From: Poseidonibacter parvus
GTDB taxonomy: Bacteria; Campylobacterota; Campylobacteria; Campylobacterales; Arcobacteraceae
NCBI RefSeq assembly: GCF_001956695.1
Contig: NZ_CP019070.1
Coordinates: 1,054,001-1,118,000, forward strand
Direction of reading: 5' to 3'
DNA length: 64,000 nucleotides
Below, one piece after another: positions 55,183 through 63,158 of the stretch; position 1 is the first letter of the stretch; the number at the start of each line of letters is the position of its first letter. Under the pieces are notes generated by a model, which saw only the letters and a program-made list of their open reading frames with translations, was not told where the DNA came from and searched no databases. Made by a program: the position numbers and the translations under genes.

Positions 55183-55464
55183 ATGAAATCAGCATCTGCT
55201 AGACACTTATTAGTTGAAAGTGAAGAATTCTGTAATGAATTAAAAGAAAAAATTGCAAACGGAGAAAAGTTTGAAGATCTTGCAAAAGAACATTCAAAAT
55301 GTCCATCAGGTCAAGATGGTGGGAACTTAGGTAATTTTCATCAAGGACAAATGGTTCCTGAATTTGATGCAGTAGTATTTAATGAAGCAATCAATGTTGT
55401 TCATGGTCCAGTTAAAACACAATTTGGATACCACTTATTAGAAACTACTTCTAGAAACGACTAA
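55183..55464 (+). CDS. ppiC: Parvulin-type peptidyl-prolyl isomerase
   Basis: A 93-aa stand-alone rotamase domain: SARHLLVES, LAKEHSKCPSGQDGGNLGNFHQGQMVPEFD and VHGPVKTQFGYHLLET. Same size as E. coli PpiC, cytosolic. AAGGA precedes the ATG. Confidence 0.94.
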   Translation: MKSASARHLLVESEEFCNELKEKIANGEKFEDLAKEHSKCPSGQDGGNLGNFHQGQMVPEFDAVVFNEAINVVHGPVKTQFGYHLLETTSRND

Positions 55465-55522
55465 TTAGAAAACTTAATACTTCTTTTATTTAATTTTATT
55501 ATAATAAATAAAAAGGAGTATT

Positions 55523-55906
55523 ATGAAATTATTACTATTAATCTCAACACTTACAATAAGTTTATTCGCAGGCTCAATAAACTTTGAAAAAGATTTATCT
55601 ACTGCTAAACAAAAAGCAATTGACTCAAATAAAAAGCTTATGATAATGTACTCAACACCTACTTGCCCGGAGTGTAATTATATGAAAAAAAAAGTTTTAA
55701 AAGATAAAGAAATTGTATCTTTTGTAAATGAAAACTTTGTATCTGTTATTATGGATATTAAAGAAGATGAAAAAATTCTACCTTATAAATTTATTGGTAT
55801 TCCAACTTTTTATTTCTCAAATGCAAAAACAATGGAACTTCTATCAAAGAAAATAGGTGGAACAAGAGAAAAACAATTTTTACAAATTGTTCAAAATGTG
55901 AAGTAA
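55523..55906 (+). CDS. Exported thioredoxin-fold protein, 127 aa
   Basis: Signal peptide (MKLLLLISTLTISLFAG), then a thioredoxin fold with redox CPEC motif in STPTCPECNYM (about 50) and cis-Pro in IGIPTFYF (about 94). Likely a periplasmic thiol reductase or disulfide carrier. AGGAG precedes the ATG. The pentapeptide protein gene follows after 10 bp. Confidence 0.88.
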   Translation: MKLLLLISTLTISLFAGSINFEKDLSTAKQKAIDSNKKLMIMYSTPTCPECNYMKKKVLKDKEIVSFVNENFVSVIMDIKEDEKILPYKFIGIPTFYFSNAKTMELLSKKIGGTREKQFLQIVQNVK

Positions 55907-55916
55907 GGTCAAGAAT

Positions 55917-56510
55917 ATGAAATATCTATTAATATTAACATTTTTAATATCTTCATTATTCGCTTATGAACAAGCAGACTTAGATAAATTTTTAAAAACA
56001 AAAGATTGTCAAGAATGTGACTTAAGTGGTGCAGATTTAAGTAAAAAAGATTTAAATGCTGCAAATTTAAGTGGAAGTGATTTAAGTGGGGCAAACTTAA
56101 GCGACACTAATTTAGTAAAAGCTAATATGTGGGGTGTAAATCTTGAAAATGCAAATTTAATTAATACAAACGCAAGAGCTTCAAATCTTACTGGTGCTGA
56201 TATCATAAACATAAAATGTGATAATACAACATTTAAAGGTACAAATTTTGCAAATGCAACATTTGAAAATGTAAAGTGTACAAATCTTTCAATTTGGTCT
56301 GCTAACTTTTTAGAAACTAGTTTTGAAAATACAGATTTCGAAAATGCAGGTGGAGCTTATGCTATTTTTAGAGATGTTGATTTAAGCCAATTAAATATAA
56401 AAGGTGCAATTTTTTGGAATGCAAAGTTTACAGATTCAATTGTTAAAAAAGAAGATTGTAAGCATTTAAAAAATGAAGAAGCAATATTAAAAAATGTAGA
56501 GTGTGAGTAA
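55917..56510 (+). CDS. Exported pentapeptide-repeat protein, 197 aa
   Basis: Signal peptide, a CxxC pair (CQEC), then about 20 pentapeptide units A(D/N)LSG-type (GADLSKKDLNAANLSGSDLSG, in part) forming a right-handed beta-helix. Cys occurs in several units (IKCDN, VKCTN). Function of periplasmic members is unclear. Co-transcribed with the thioredoxin-fold protein, which might act on its Cys residues. Confidence 0.88.
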   Translation: MKYLLILTFLISSLFAYEQADLDKFLKTKDCQECDLSGADLSKKDLNAANLSGSDLSGANLSDTNLVKANMWGVNLENANLINTNARASNLTGADIINIKCDNTTFKGTNFANATFENVKCTNLSIWSANFLETSFENTDFENAGGAYAIFRDVDLSQLNIKGAIFWNAKFTDSIVKKEDCKHLKNEEAILKNVECE

Positions 56511-56535
56511 CTTAAATTAATTTAAGTTCTTACAC
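56501..56535. terminator. Terminator hairpin after the pentapeptide gene
   Basis: An AACTTAAA / TTTAAGTT stem with TTAA loop, extended by GTGT-GAGT pairing with CTTACAC. It ends in a T-run and is shared with the convergent zinc-ribbon gene. Confidence 0.7.
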
Positions 56536-56898
56536 TTTTTCTTCTTCTTTTTCTACTTCTTCATCCCATAAAATTGAAACACCATATTCTTTATCTGGTA
56601 TTACATATTTAAAATACTCACTAGTACCTTTTCTTCCATGTAACCTTATAGTAACTTGACCATCTTGTAAAAGTTTTTTCATTTCATATTGACTAAAACT
56701 TCGTTTATTCCATCGTAAAAAAGCATTTGAGTAAACTCTAAAAGTACAAGTTGATTCTGCTGTAAATACAAAAGATTCACTTTCATCATAAACTTTTTGT
56801 GCATGTTCACAAGTATAAAGTTTTATTTTCTTTCCTTGTGCAACAAAATCTCTTGCAATTACACTTCCCTCACAGTAGGGGCATTTTCCTAATATCAT
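56530..56898 (-). CDS. Topoisomerase C-terminal-repeat-like zinc-ribbon protein, 122 aa
   Basis: GKCPYCEGSV (residues 4-13) and a YTCEH segment form a degenerate ribbon, followed by CTFRVYSNAFLRWNKRSFSQYEMKKLLQDGQ and LHGRKGTSEYFKYVI, the pattern of the topoisomerase C-terminal repeat (Toprim_Crpt). A single stand-alone repeat may bind nucleic acid. AGGAG precedes the ATG. Confidence 0.7.
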   Translation of the reverse strand: MILGKCPYCEGSVIARDFVAQGKKIKLYTCEHAQKVYDESESFVFTAESTCTFRVYSNAFLRWNKRSFSQYEMKKLLQDGQVTIRLHGRKGTSEYFKYVIPDKEYGVSILWDEEVEKEEEKV

Positions 56899-56976
56899 AA
56901 TAATACTCCTTTGTTTAATTTAGAGTATTCTAACAATTTTTTTTTAGCTTTTTAAAAAATATCTCAAATTGTAATA

Positions 56977-57615
56977 TTATGGAGCTAATCTTTTTATTGT
57001 CCATTCCCCATTTTCTTCTTTTTCATAAAGAAATCTATCATGAAGTCTATCTTGTCCACCTTGCCAAAATTCAATTCTTACAGGCTTAATTATATATCCA
57101 CCCCAAAAGTCAGGAAAAGGAACTTCTCCTTTTACAAATTTTCTTTTTATTTCATCAAACTTTTGCTCTAGTAAACTTCTTGAAGTAATAATTGAGCTTT
57201 GATGTGAAACCCAAGCTCCAATTTGACTACCTTTAGGACGTGAAAGAAAATATTTTAAAGAATCTGTTGTTGATATTTTTTCAATTTTACCTTCAATTTT
57301 TATTTGTCTTTCCATTGGAATCCAAGAAAATAAAGATGAAGCTTGTGGATTCTCATCTATTTGTCTTGCTTTTTTACTTTTGTAATTTGTAAAAAATACA
57401 AATCCTTTTTCATCAAAAGTTTTAAGTAATACTGCTCTAACACTTGGCATCATATCTTTTCCAACTGTGGCTAACATCATTGCATTTGGTTCAGGCATTT
57501 GCTCATCTATTGCATCTTGAAACCATGTTTCAAACTGCTTAATTGGATCTTTATCTAAATCCGGAATATCTAAACCTTTTGTAGTATATTTACCTCTAAT
57601 TGCACTTAAATCCAA
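56977..57615 (-). CDS. pdxH: Pyridoxamine 5'-phosphate oxidase PdxH
   Basis: A 212-aa FMN enzyme for the last step of pyridoxal phosphate salvage and synthesis. Motifs: SVRAVLLKTFDEKGFVFFTNYKSKKARQ (about 60), RQIKIEGKIEKIS, SRPKGSQIGAWVSHQSS and the C-terminal signature EFWQGGQDRLHDRFLY...WTIKRLAP. AAGGAT precedes the ATG. Confidence 0.96.
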   Translation of the reverse strand: MDLSAIRGKYTTKGLDIPDLDKDPIKQFETWFQDAIDEQMPEPNAMMLATVGKDMMPSVRAVLLKTFDEKGFVFFTNYKSKKARQIDENPQASSLFSWIPMERQIKIEGKIEKISTTDSLKYFLSRPKGSQIGAWVSHQSSIITSRSLLEQKFDEIKRKFVKGEVPFPDFWGGYIIKPVRIEFWQGGQDRLHDRFLYEKEENGEWTIKRLAP

Positions 57616-57671
57616 AGCTTATCCTTTTTTCTTATTACCCAATTTTATCAAAATAATACTTTTTTTAATCA

Positions 57672-59348
57672 TTAAAAAATGTCGAATAATATATCTTTTA
57701 ACTCTTTTTTCATTTCTTCATTTAAAACTTTTTTATTTGAGTAAATATAAAAAGGAACTGTGTTTAACATGGATTGTTTAAGCCTTTTTCTTAATGTTGA
57801 AATTTCATCAATATTAATTAACTCTCCACCATCATAAAATGAAAACTCTTTTTCAAGACCAATATTAAAAGAGACTACTTGATATGAAAAAAATGTTTTA
57901 TCATTAGTTTTTTCCCATTTTTTTGTAAAACTATCAAGTGCAAGTTCTAGTTTTTTTGCTTTTTCACCTTTTATATATCCAAAGCTTTCTCTAAATTTAT
58001 ATCTCTCAACTGTAGAAAATCCAAGAACTTTATAAAATTCATTTAGATTTTTCCATGGACTTCTAAATTTTCTTTTTCCAAATAATACCTCTTCAAAACA
58101 ATAAAGGTATTTTTTATCTTCAGAACTTAATTCATCTTTTTCTTTTATTATAAAGTACTCATTTTTAAATAGTGAAATAAGCCAGTTTTCATCTAACATT
58201 GAAATTGTATCTAGCTTTTTTTCTATATTTCTATTATTAAAATTCCAAAGCATTGATATATTGTCAGATGTCTTTTCATTCATTTTTGGATTTTGAAAAT
58301 ACTTGATAGCAAGGTATTGAATTACATTTTCTAGTAAAGCATCAGTTTTTGCAATACCATGGTTAAAGATTACTTTTTTGTAAAGATTAAATCTCATCTC
58401 TAGCATATGCTCAATATCAATTAAGGACATATCAAAAAAGCTTAAGTAAAATTTTTCATTTTGTTTTACTAAAATAGCTTGTTTTGTAATTCTTATATGA
58501 TCGTTTGGTCCTGTGATATATCCACTTGCAAGCATATCTCTATTAACGTAATCTAATCTATCAGCATCTACTGTGCTATCAATAAATCTATGTAAAACTT
58601 TAAAGTCAAAACCATAAATTGTTTTTTCTTCTAAAATATATAAACAAAGTTTTTCAATTAGTTTTATATATTTTTTATCATTAGATTTTTTTAATAAATC
58701 ATTAACTTCATATTCAAATAATAATCTTAAAAACTCTTTTCCAATGGCTTCGTGTAATACTTCGTTTGAATTATTAGTAATTTTTTCATAATTGTTTTTA
58801 AATTCAATCTCTTTTTCAAGTAAAACTTCTTGATTTTCTTCTTTTTGAATAATTCTTGAATAAACTTTTTTCAAAGCATTTTCAGCTTGATGAGAGAAGG
58901 GTAGGTGTCCTACATCATGAAGTAATCCAACAATTCTAATAGTTTGTAATATAACTGTATATGCTGTTGAGTGAGCTTTAGATTTAGTAGGTACATTAAA
59001 TTGATATAAAGCTTTATTATCAAAATAATCCATTGTTTTTAAATCTAAATTTAAATTTTCATCTTTTACGATTTTTTTAATTGCACTTTTTAATGATGAT
59101 AAAAAATCATCTCTTGTTAGTTTATCAGCATTTAAAAGAGAGTTTTTAAACATAAAAGATGCTAAATGCATAGTTCCAAGAGAGTGGATAAATCTCTTGG
59201 TAGTAATTGATGGATATGAAAAATATGCAAGTGCATTTTGTGTAATAAATTGTAATCTATTTACTATTTTTGTTTGAAGAATTTTATCTTCTAATTTTGT
59301 GTATTCAATATGATTATATATCGTATCATTTATTAATCTATTTTGTAT
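57672..59348 (-). CDS. HD-domain phosphohydrolase, apparent ATA start, 558 aa
   Basis: dGTPase-like HD protein: TTKRFIHSLGTMHLA (metal His), later LLHDVGHLPFSH (HD), HEAIGKEFL and DSTVDADRLDYVNRD. The first ATG (59171) would cut off the conserved SYPSITTKRFIHSLG segment. The frame upstream has no ATG, GTG or TTG before its stop; ATA at 59348, six bases after AAGGA, fits best. It lies 14 bp after the phoH stop, so translational coupling may assist the weak start. It may act on nucleotides. Confidence 0.85.
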   Translation of the reverse strand: MQNRLINDTIYNHIEYTKLEDKILQTKIVNRLQFITQNALAYFSYPSITTKRFIHSLGTMHLASFMFKNSLLNADKLTRDDFLSSLKSAIKKIVKDENLNLDLKTMDYFDNKALYQFNVPTKSKAHSTAYTVILQTIRIVGLLHDVGHLPFSHQAENALKKVYSRIIQKEENQEVLLEKEIEFKNNYEKITNNSNEVLHEAIGKEFLRLLFEYEVNDLLKKSNDKKYIKLIEKLCLYILEEKTIYGFDFKVLHRFIDSTVDADRLDYVNRDMLASGYITGPNDHIRITKQAILVKQNEKFYLSFFDMSLIDIEHMLEMRFNLYKKVIFNHGIAKTDALLENVIQYLAIKYFQNPKMNEKTSDNISMLWNFNNRNIEKKLDTISMLDENWLISLFKNEYFIIKEKDELSSEDKKYLYCFEEVLFGKRKFRSPWKNLNEFYKVLGFSTVERYKFRESFGYIKGEKAKKLELALDSFTKKWEKTNDKTFFSYQVVSFNIGLEKEFSFYDGGELINIDEISTLRKRLKQSMLNTVPFYIYSNKKVLNEEMKKELKDILFDIF

Positions 59349-59362
59349 TTTAAATCCTTAAT

Positions 59363-60754
59363 TTACTGCTTTTTATTTTCAAATATACGCTCTGTAAATT
59401 GTGCAAATTTACCACGAACTGCTTTATCTAATTCTATTGCAAACATCTTTAATTCTGGATGAGTTACATTAGTTTGTTTAAGTAAAGTAGTAAGTCCATT
59501 ATTGTATTTATTTAAATACAAATTATCTATTTGTCTATTTGAACCAATTACAATTGCCATACATGATTCATCTAATCTTGAAAGTATCAGTTGTGTAGTT
59601 TTTTCACTAGAATTTTGCCATTCGTCCATAATTACAATTGATGAACTTAAAGTTCGTCCTCTAGCTTCTCCTGGCCATAAAGTCTCAATAGAATACTTGG
59701 CTTGAAGCTCAGATATCTTTGTTTGTATTGATTCTGGATTATCCTTGCTTTCACTTTTTTTTAGTTGTTTTTTTGCAATAAACTCTAAAGTATCTTGAAC
59801 AGCCATATTATAAACCCTAAATTTCTCATCATTTCCACTTAAATATCCGATATCCTCGCCTTTATCAAGTGATTCTATAGAGTTTCTAACATATACTATT
59901 TTGTCATAAAAACCTAAGTCTATTAATCTCATAGCACTTACAATTGACATCAAAGTTTTACCACTTCCCGCTTTTGCATCAATTACAAGTAGTTCAAACA
60001 TATTTGAAATAATAGCTTTTGTAAATAGTTTTTGTTTTAAATTTACAGGTTTTATACTAAGTGCTTTAAAATCTGTATCTTTTAATGTATCAATTTGTTC
60101 ATTGTAAATAACAGCATATTCACTATTTCCATCAGGGCTATTAAAGATATAAGAAAAATTTTCTTTTTCATAACTTTCATCAATTTTTAAAATATTTTTC
60201 TTATCCAAAGAATTAAACTTTGAAGAATCAAGTTCAAGAGTTTTTACAAAACCAAATTTTGGAAGTGTTGATTTATCATCATGTAAAGTTTCTGTTTTAA
60301 TACCTTTAAACAGTGCAAAGGTTCTAGCATAAACATCAAGTGAGAGAAAAATAGTTTGAGCACCTTTATAGTAATCTCTTGCTACACAAGCAGTTTCAAT
60401 TATTCTTTTATCATTGCTTTCAGATAAATGAACTTGTTCAATCACTGTTTCATAAGTATCTTTTGAAATTATATCAATATTAATTTCATCATTAAAAAGT
60501 TTTACAACTTTAAATCCTTGTTTATAATCGACTTCTTTTATTTTCATCAAAGCTAAAAGTCTTGCAAAGCCTCTTGCGTAATATCCTAATTCATTTGACA
60601 GTTTTTTCTTATCCTCTAATTCAAGTAGAACTGTTTCAGGTATTACAATATGGTTAGTTTTATTTTGTGAAATTTTGTAGAGATTTTGCAAGTTTTGTAA
60701 GATGATATTTGTATCTAATACGTATATTTTATCTTTCATAAAAAATTGTAACAT
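59363..60754 (-). CDS. PhoH-family ATPase with N-terminal PIN domain, 463 aa
   Basis: PIN-type RNase domain (about 8-165: YVLDTNIILQN, PETVLLELEDKK) fused to a PhoH ATPase/helicase domain with Walker A DAKAGSGKT (about 262) and Walker B IVIMDEWQNSS (about 380). Such PhoH2 proteins unwind and cleave RNA. It heads an operon with the HD-domain gene 14 bp downstream. A second ATG at 60739 (MKDKIYVLD) is possible; neither has a clear ribosome site. Confidence 0.88.
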   Translation of the reverse strand: MLQFFMKDKIYVLDTNIILQNLQNLYKISQNKTNHIVIPETVLLELEDKKKLSNELGYYARGFARLLALMKIKEVDYKQGFKVVKLFNDEINIDIISKDTYETVIEQVHLSESNDKRIIETACVARDYYKGAQTIFLSLDVYARTFALFKGIKTETLHDDKSTLPKFGFVKTLELDSSKFNSLDKKNILKIDESYEKENFSYIFNSPDGNSEYAVIYNEQIDTLKDTDFKALSIKPVNLKQKLFTKAIISNMFELLVIDAKAGSGKTLMSIVSAMRLIDLGFYDKIVYVRNSIESLDKGEDIGYLSGNDEKFRVYNMAVQDTLEFIAKKQLKKSESKDNPESIQTKISELQAKYSIETLWPGEARGRTLSSSIVIMDEWQNSSEKTTQLILSRLDESCMAIVIGSNRQIDNLYLNKYNNGLTTLLKQTNVTHPELKMFAIELDKAVRGKFAQFTERIFENKKQ

Positions 60755-60824
60755 TTAAAAGTTACAAGCTAATAACAATTTAGGATAAAAAATAGATAAT
60801 TGAGAAAGTTTTAATTTTGGAATT

Positions 60825-60850
60825 AAAGTTTAGGAGTGATCCTAAACTTT
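60825..60850. terminator. Terminator hairpin after the flavin reductase gene
   Basis: AAAGTTTAGGA and TCCTAAACTTT form an 11-bp perfect stem with loop GTGA. The stop codon at 60842 lies inside. Confidence 0.8.
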
Positions 60851-61351
60851 TGATAATCTTGAAAGTGCTTGGATCATTCCAATTGCAGTTTCTTCATTTA
60901 ATGGTTTTTCATAAGTTGTTAAAAGCTCTCTTGCTAAAATATTTGCACCTAGATGCTGGAACTGTATTCTCATAGCTTGAAGACCTTTAGCTCCACCACC
61001 GCCACTGTGAGTTGCTAATCCAACGATTTTATCATTAAATGCATCTCTCCAATCTTTTGTAGCTCTTGAAGTCCATGCCATTGCATTATTAAGAACTGGT
61101 GGCATAACTCCATTATATTCAGGGGCAACAATGATAAAAGCTTTTAAGTCTAATATTTTTGTAGCTAAATCTAATACAGCTTCAGGTATTCCATTCTCTT
61201 CTTCTTCAATTGTGCTATATAATGGTAATCTTAAATCTACTAAGTTAATTAGTTCTACTTCGCAGTTTTCTTTTAGTGCTAATTCTTGAAGTTTTAAAGC
61301 TAATTTTTGATTGTTATTTGAACTGGCTACTAATATTCCAATTTTTGACAT
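60842..61351 (-). CDS. NADPH-dependent FMN reductase family protein, 169 aa
   Basis: Flavodoxin-like fold: ILVASSNNNQKLALKL near the N-terminus (phosphate-binding loop), VAPEYNGVMPPVLNNAMAWTSR (about 80-101) and GLATHSGGGGAKGLQAMRIQF. Transfers electrons from NAD(P)H through FMN to quinones or azo compounds. AAGGAAT precedes the ATG. Monocistronic. Confidence 0.9.
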   Translation of the reverse strand: MSKIGILVASSNNNQKLALKLQELALKENCEVELINLVDLRLPLYSTIEEEENGIPEAVLDLATKILDLKAFIIVAPEYNGVMPPVLNNAMAWTSRATKDWRDAFNDKIVGLATHSGGGGAKGLQAMRIQFQHLGANILARELLTTYEKPLNEETAIGMIQALSRLSKV

Positions 61352-61496
61352 ATATTATTCCTTATATTTTATATAAAATTTTTGTAATTATATCTAAGGA
61401 ATACTTGAGTTAGTACCTAATAAATAGCTTTTGATTTGATAATATTGAAATTTGTTGATTTTTTAATTAGTGTAGAATTTTAATTTAATAACACAG

Positions 61497-61583
61497 TGGT
61501 GCGAATGGTCGGAATCGAACCGACACTCCGAAACCGGAATTGGATTTTAAGTCCAACGCGTCTACCTATTCCGCCACACTCGC
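61497..61583 (-). tRNA. tRNA-Leu (anticodon TAA)
   Basis: Acceptor GCGAGTG pairs with CATTCGC; anticodon loop CTTAAAA gives TAA; long variable arm as in class II; encoded CCA. T-arm GTCGG-TTCGATT-CCGAC is intact. Last gene of the four-tRNA cluster. Confidence 0.97.
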
Positions 61584-61627
61584 ACTATTTGGTAGTTAAT
61601 TCATTTGTGTTATTAATATTAAAAAAA

Positions 61628-61703
61628 TGGTGGCTCGAGACAGAATCGAACTGTCGACACAAGGATTTTCAATCCTTTGCTCTACCGACTGAGCTATCGC
61701 GCC
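61628..61703 (-). tRNA. tRNA-Phe (anticodon GAA)
   Basis: Anticodon stem AAGGA/TCCTT with loop TTGAAAA; T-arm GACAG-TTCGATT-CTGTC; CCA encoded. The acceptor GGCGCGA pairs with TCGAGCC except for G4 opposite A69, a mismatch in an otherwise good cloverleaf. Confidence 0.95.
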
Positions 61704-61708
61704 ATTAA

Positions 61709-61793
61709 TGGTGGGAAGAGAAGGATTCGAACCTTCGAAGCCGTAGGCGACGGATTTACAATCCGTAGGATTTGACCACTCTCCAACCTTCCC
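61709..61793 (-). tRNA. tRNA-Tyr (anticodon GTA)
   Basis: Acceptor GGGAAGG/TCTTCCC (one G-T), loop TTGTAAA with GTA, long variable arm, T-arm GAAGG-TTCGAAT-CCTTC, and encoded CCA. Confidence 0.97.
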
Positions 61794-61810
61794 GAAAATA
61801 CTTAAAACAA

Positions 61811-61885
61811 TGGATGGGGTAGAAGGATTCGAACCTTCGAATGACGGCACCAAAAGCCGTTGCCTTACCACTTGGCGATACCCCA
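61811..61885 (-). tRNA. tRNA-Gln (anticodon TTG)
   Basis: Acceptor TGGGGTA/TACCCCA, loop TTTTGGT with TTG, T-arm GAAGG-TTCGAAT-CCTTC, T as discriminator and encoded CCA. First gene of the cluster. Confidence 0.96.
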
Positions 61886-61960
61886 ATCGTTTAAGTGGCA
61901 GAATTATAATTGCTTTTTGTTTAAAGTTAGCTAAAATTTTAAGTGAATTAATTAAAAAGC

Positions 61961-62335
61961 TTAAAATTTATATGCAAGCTTTACTTGTGATGATTTTTCT
62001 TCTTTATTATGTGCAATAAAAATACTTGTATTATTATTTAAATAATTTGAAAACACAGCACCACTTAAAGCTCCAAGAACATTAAATACCATATCTTCAT
62101 TTGAAAATTCATCATCTGTTAATTCTTTTGCCAAACCTGGAAGTGATCCAATAGCTGTTGCATAAGAAATTGTCTCAATATCATCAAATTGTTGATAATT
62201 CTTATGAAGTATTGTCTCACTAGCAAGTCCAAAAATCGCTGAAAACCCAAAATGTTTAATAGAGTTTGAATCTGCAGCATTTAAGCTAATTGCACTTAAA
62301 ACTGATATTGCTAATATTTTTTTTAATGATTTCAT
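61961..62335 (-). CDS. Hypothetical exported protein (YfiM-like), 124 aa
   Basis: Signal peptide (MKSLKKILAISVLSAISLNAAD), then KHFGFSAIFGLASE and GSLPGLAKELTDDEF with an NVLGALSGAVFSNYL tail, a layout like the YfiM/DUF2279 family. The start is taken at 62335 after AAAGGAT; a longer frame from 62401 overlaps the next gene. The role is unknown. Confidence 0.75.
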   Translation of the reverse strand: MKSLKKILAISVLSAISLNAADSNSIKHFGFSAIFGLASETILHKNYQQFDDIETISYATAIGSLPGLAKELTDDEFSNEDMVFNVLGALSGAVFSNYLNNNTSIFIAHNKEEKSSQVKLAYKF

Positions 62336-62345
62336 TTTTATCCTT

Positions 62346-63092
62346 TTATTCGTATGGTGTAATAACTGGTGGAAACTGTTCAAATGATTTTTTAATAGCA
62401 TTTGCTATTAATTTTTTATTTTTATGATTTTGAACTGGGTTTGAGAACTGTAAAAACTCGATTGAACCTTGTTCGGTTTTTTCTCTTTTATAAACAAAGG
62501 CAACTTTTTTACCAAGTTTAACTGCATTGTCATATAATACTTTTGCATATTCTTGAATATAAGGGAACTCTTTAGAAGAAATTTTATCTCCCCATGCAAA
62601 AAATACAAATTTACCACTTGGAATCAAATTTGCAGCATCTAAATACATGATTTCTCTTTCAAACTCTGTGTTTTGAGCTGAATTATAAATTTCTAAATCA
62701 TCATTAAATTTCATTAGTAGAGTTGAGGCATCAATATTTTGCTCATTTAAATTAAATAAGTTTCTAATCTCAACTATTTTACCTGCACAATGTTCTCTCA
62801 TTGCTTGTTTAAAAATAGTGATATATGTTTCAGCTTTTAACTCAACCATATCTCCAAAGCTATCAAAATCTTGATCTAAAAGGTAGTTGTTTGAATCGTA
62901 TCCTACAGGAGTTACTACAGGGTTATATAAATAAACTGTACCTATTACATTTTTCTTTTTTTCTTTTGCTGATTTAATCTTTGCTTTTAGCTCTTTTGGT
63001 GTTATTACTTCATCTTCTGCACCAAAATACATGTAACTTGATGTTACGAAAATCTCTTCATATTTAGTTTCAATCGTTCCAAAATATTGCAT
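62346..63092 (-). CDS. Hypothetical protein, 248 aa (possibly DUF1643-like)
   Basis: A cytosolic protein with YLYNPVVTPVGYD (about 54), VEIRNLFNLNEQNID (about 108) and KFVFFAWGDKISS (about 161). The spacing of NP, NLF and AWG is reminiscent of DUF1643 proteins, but the match is weak. AGGAAT precedes the ATG. It lies 10 bp upstream of the exported protein gene, so they form an operon. Confidence 0.65.
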   Translation of the reverse strand: MQYFGTIETKYEEIFVTSSYMYFGAEDEVITPKELKAKIKSAKEKKKNVIGTVYLYNPVVTPVGYDSNNYLLDQDFDSFGDMVELKAETYITIFKQAMREHCAGKIVEIRNLFNLNEQNIDASTLLMKFNDDLEIYNSAQNTEFEREIMYLDAANLIPSGKFVFFAWGDKISSKEFPYIQEYAKVLYDNAVKLGKKVAFVYKREKTEQGSIEFLQFSNPVQNHKNKKLIANAIKKSFEQFPPVITPYE

Positions 63093-63158
63093 AAAATTCC
63101 TTGTTTCTTTCTATTTGGATATTAACAAATCTTAGTATATAGTTAGCTTATACTAAGA

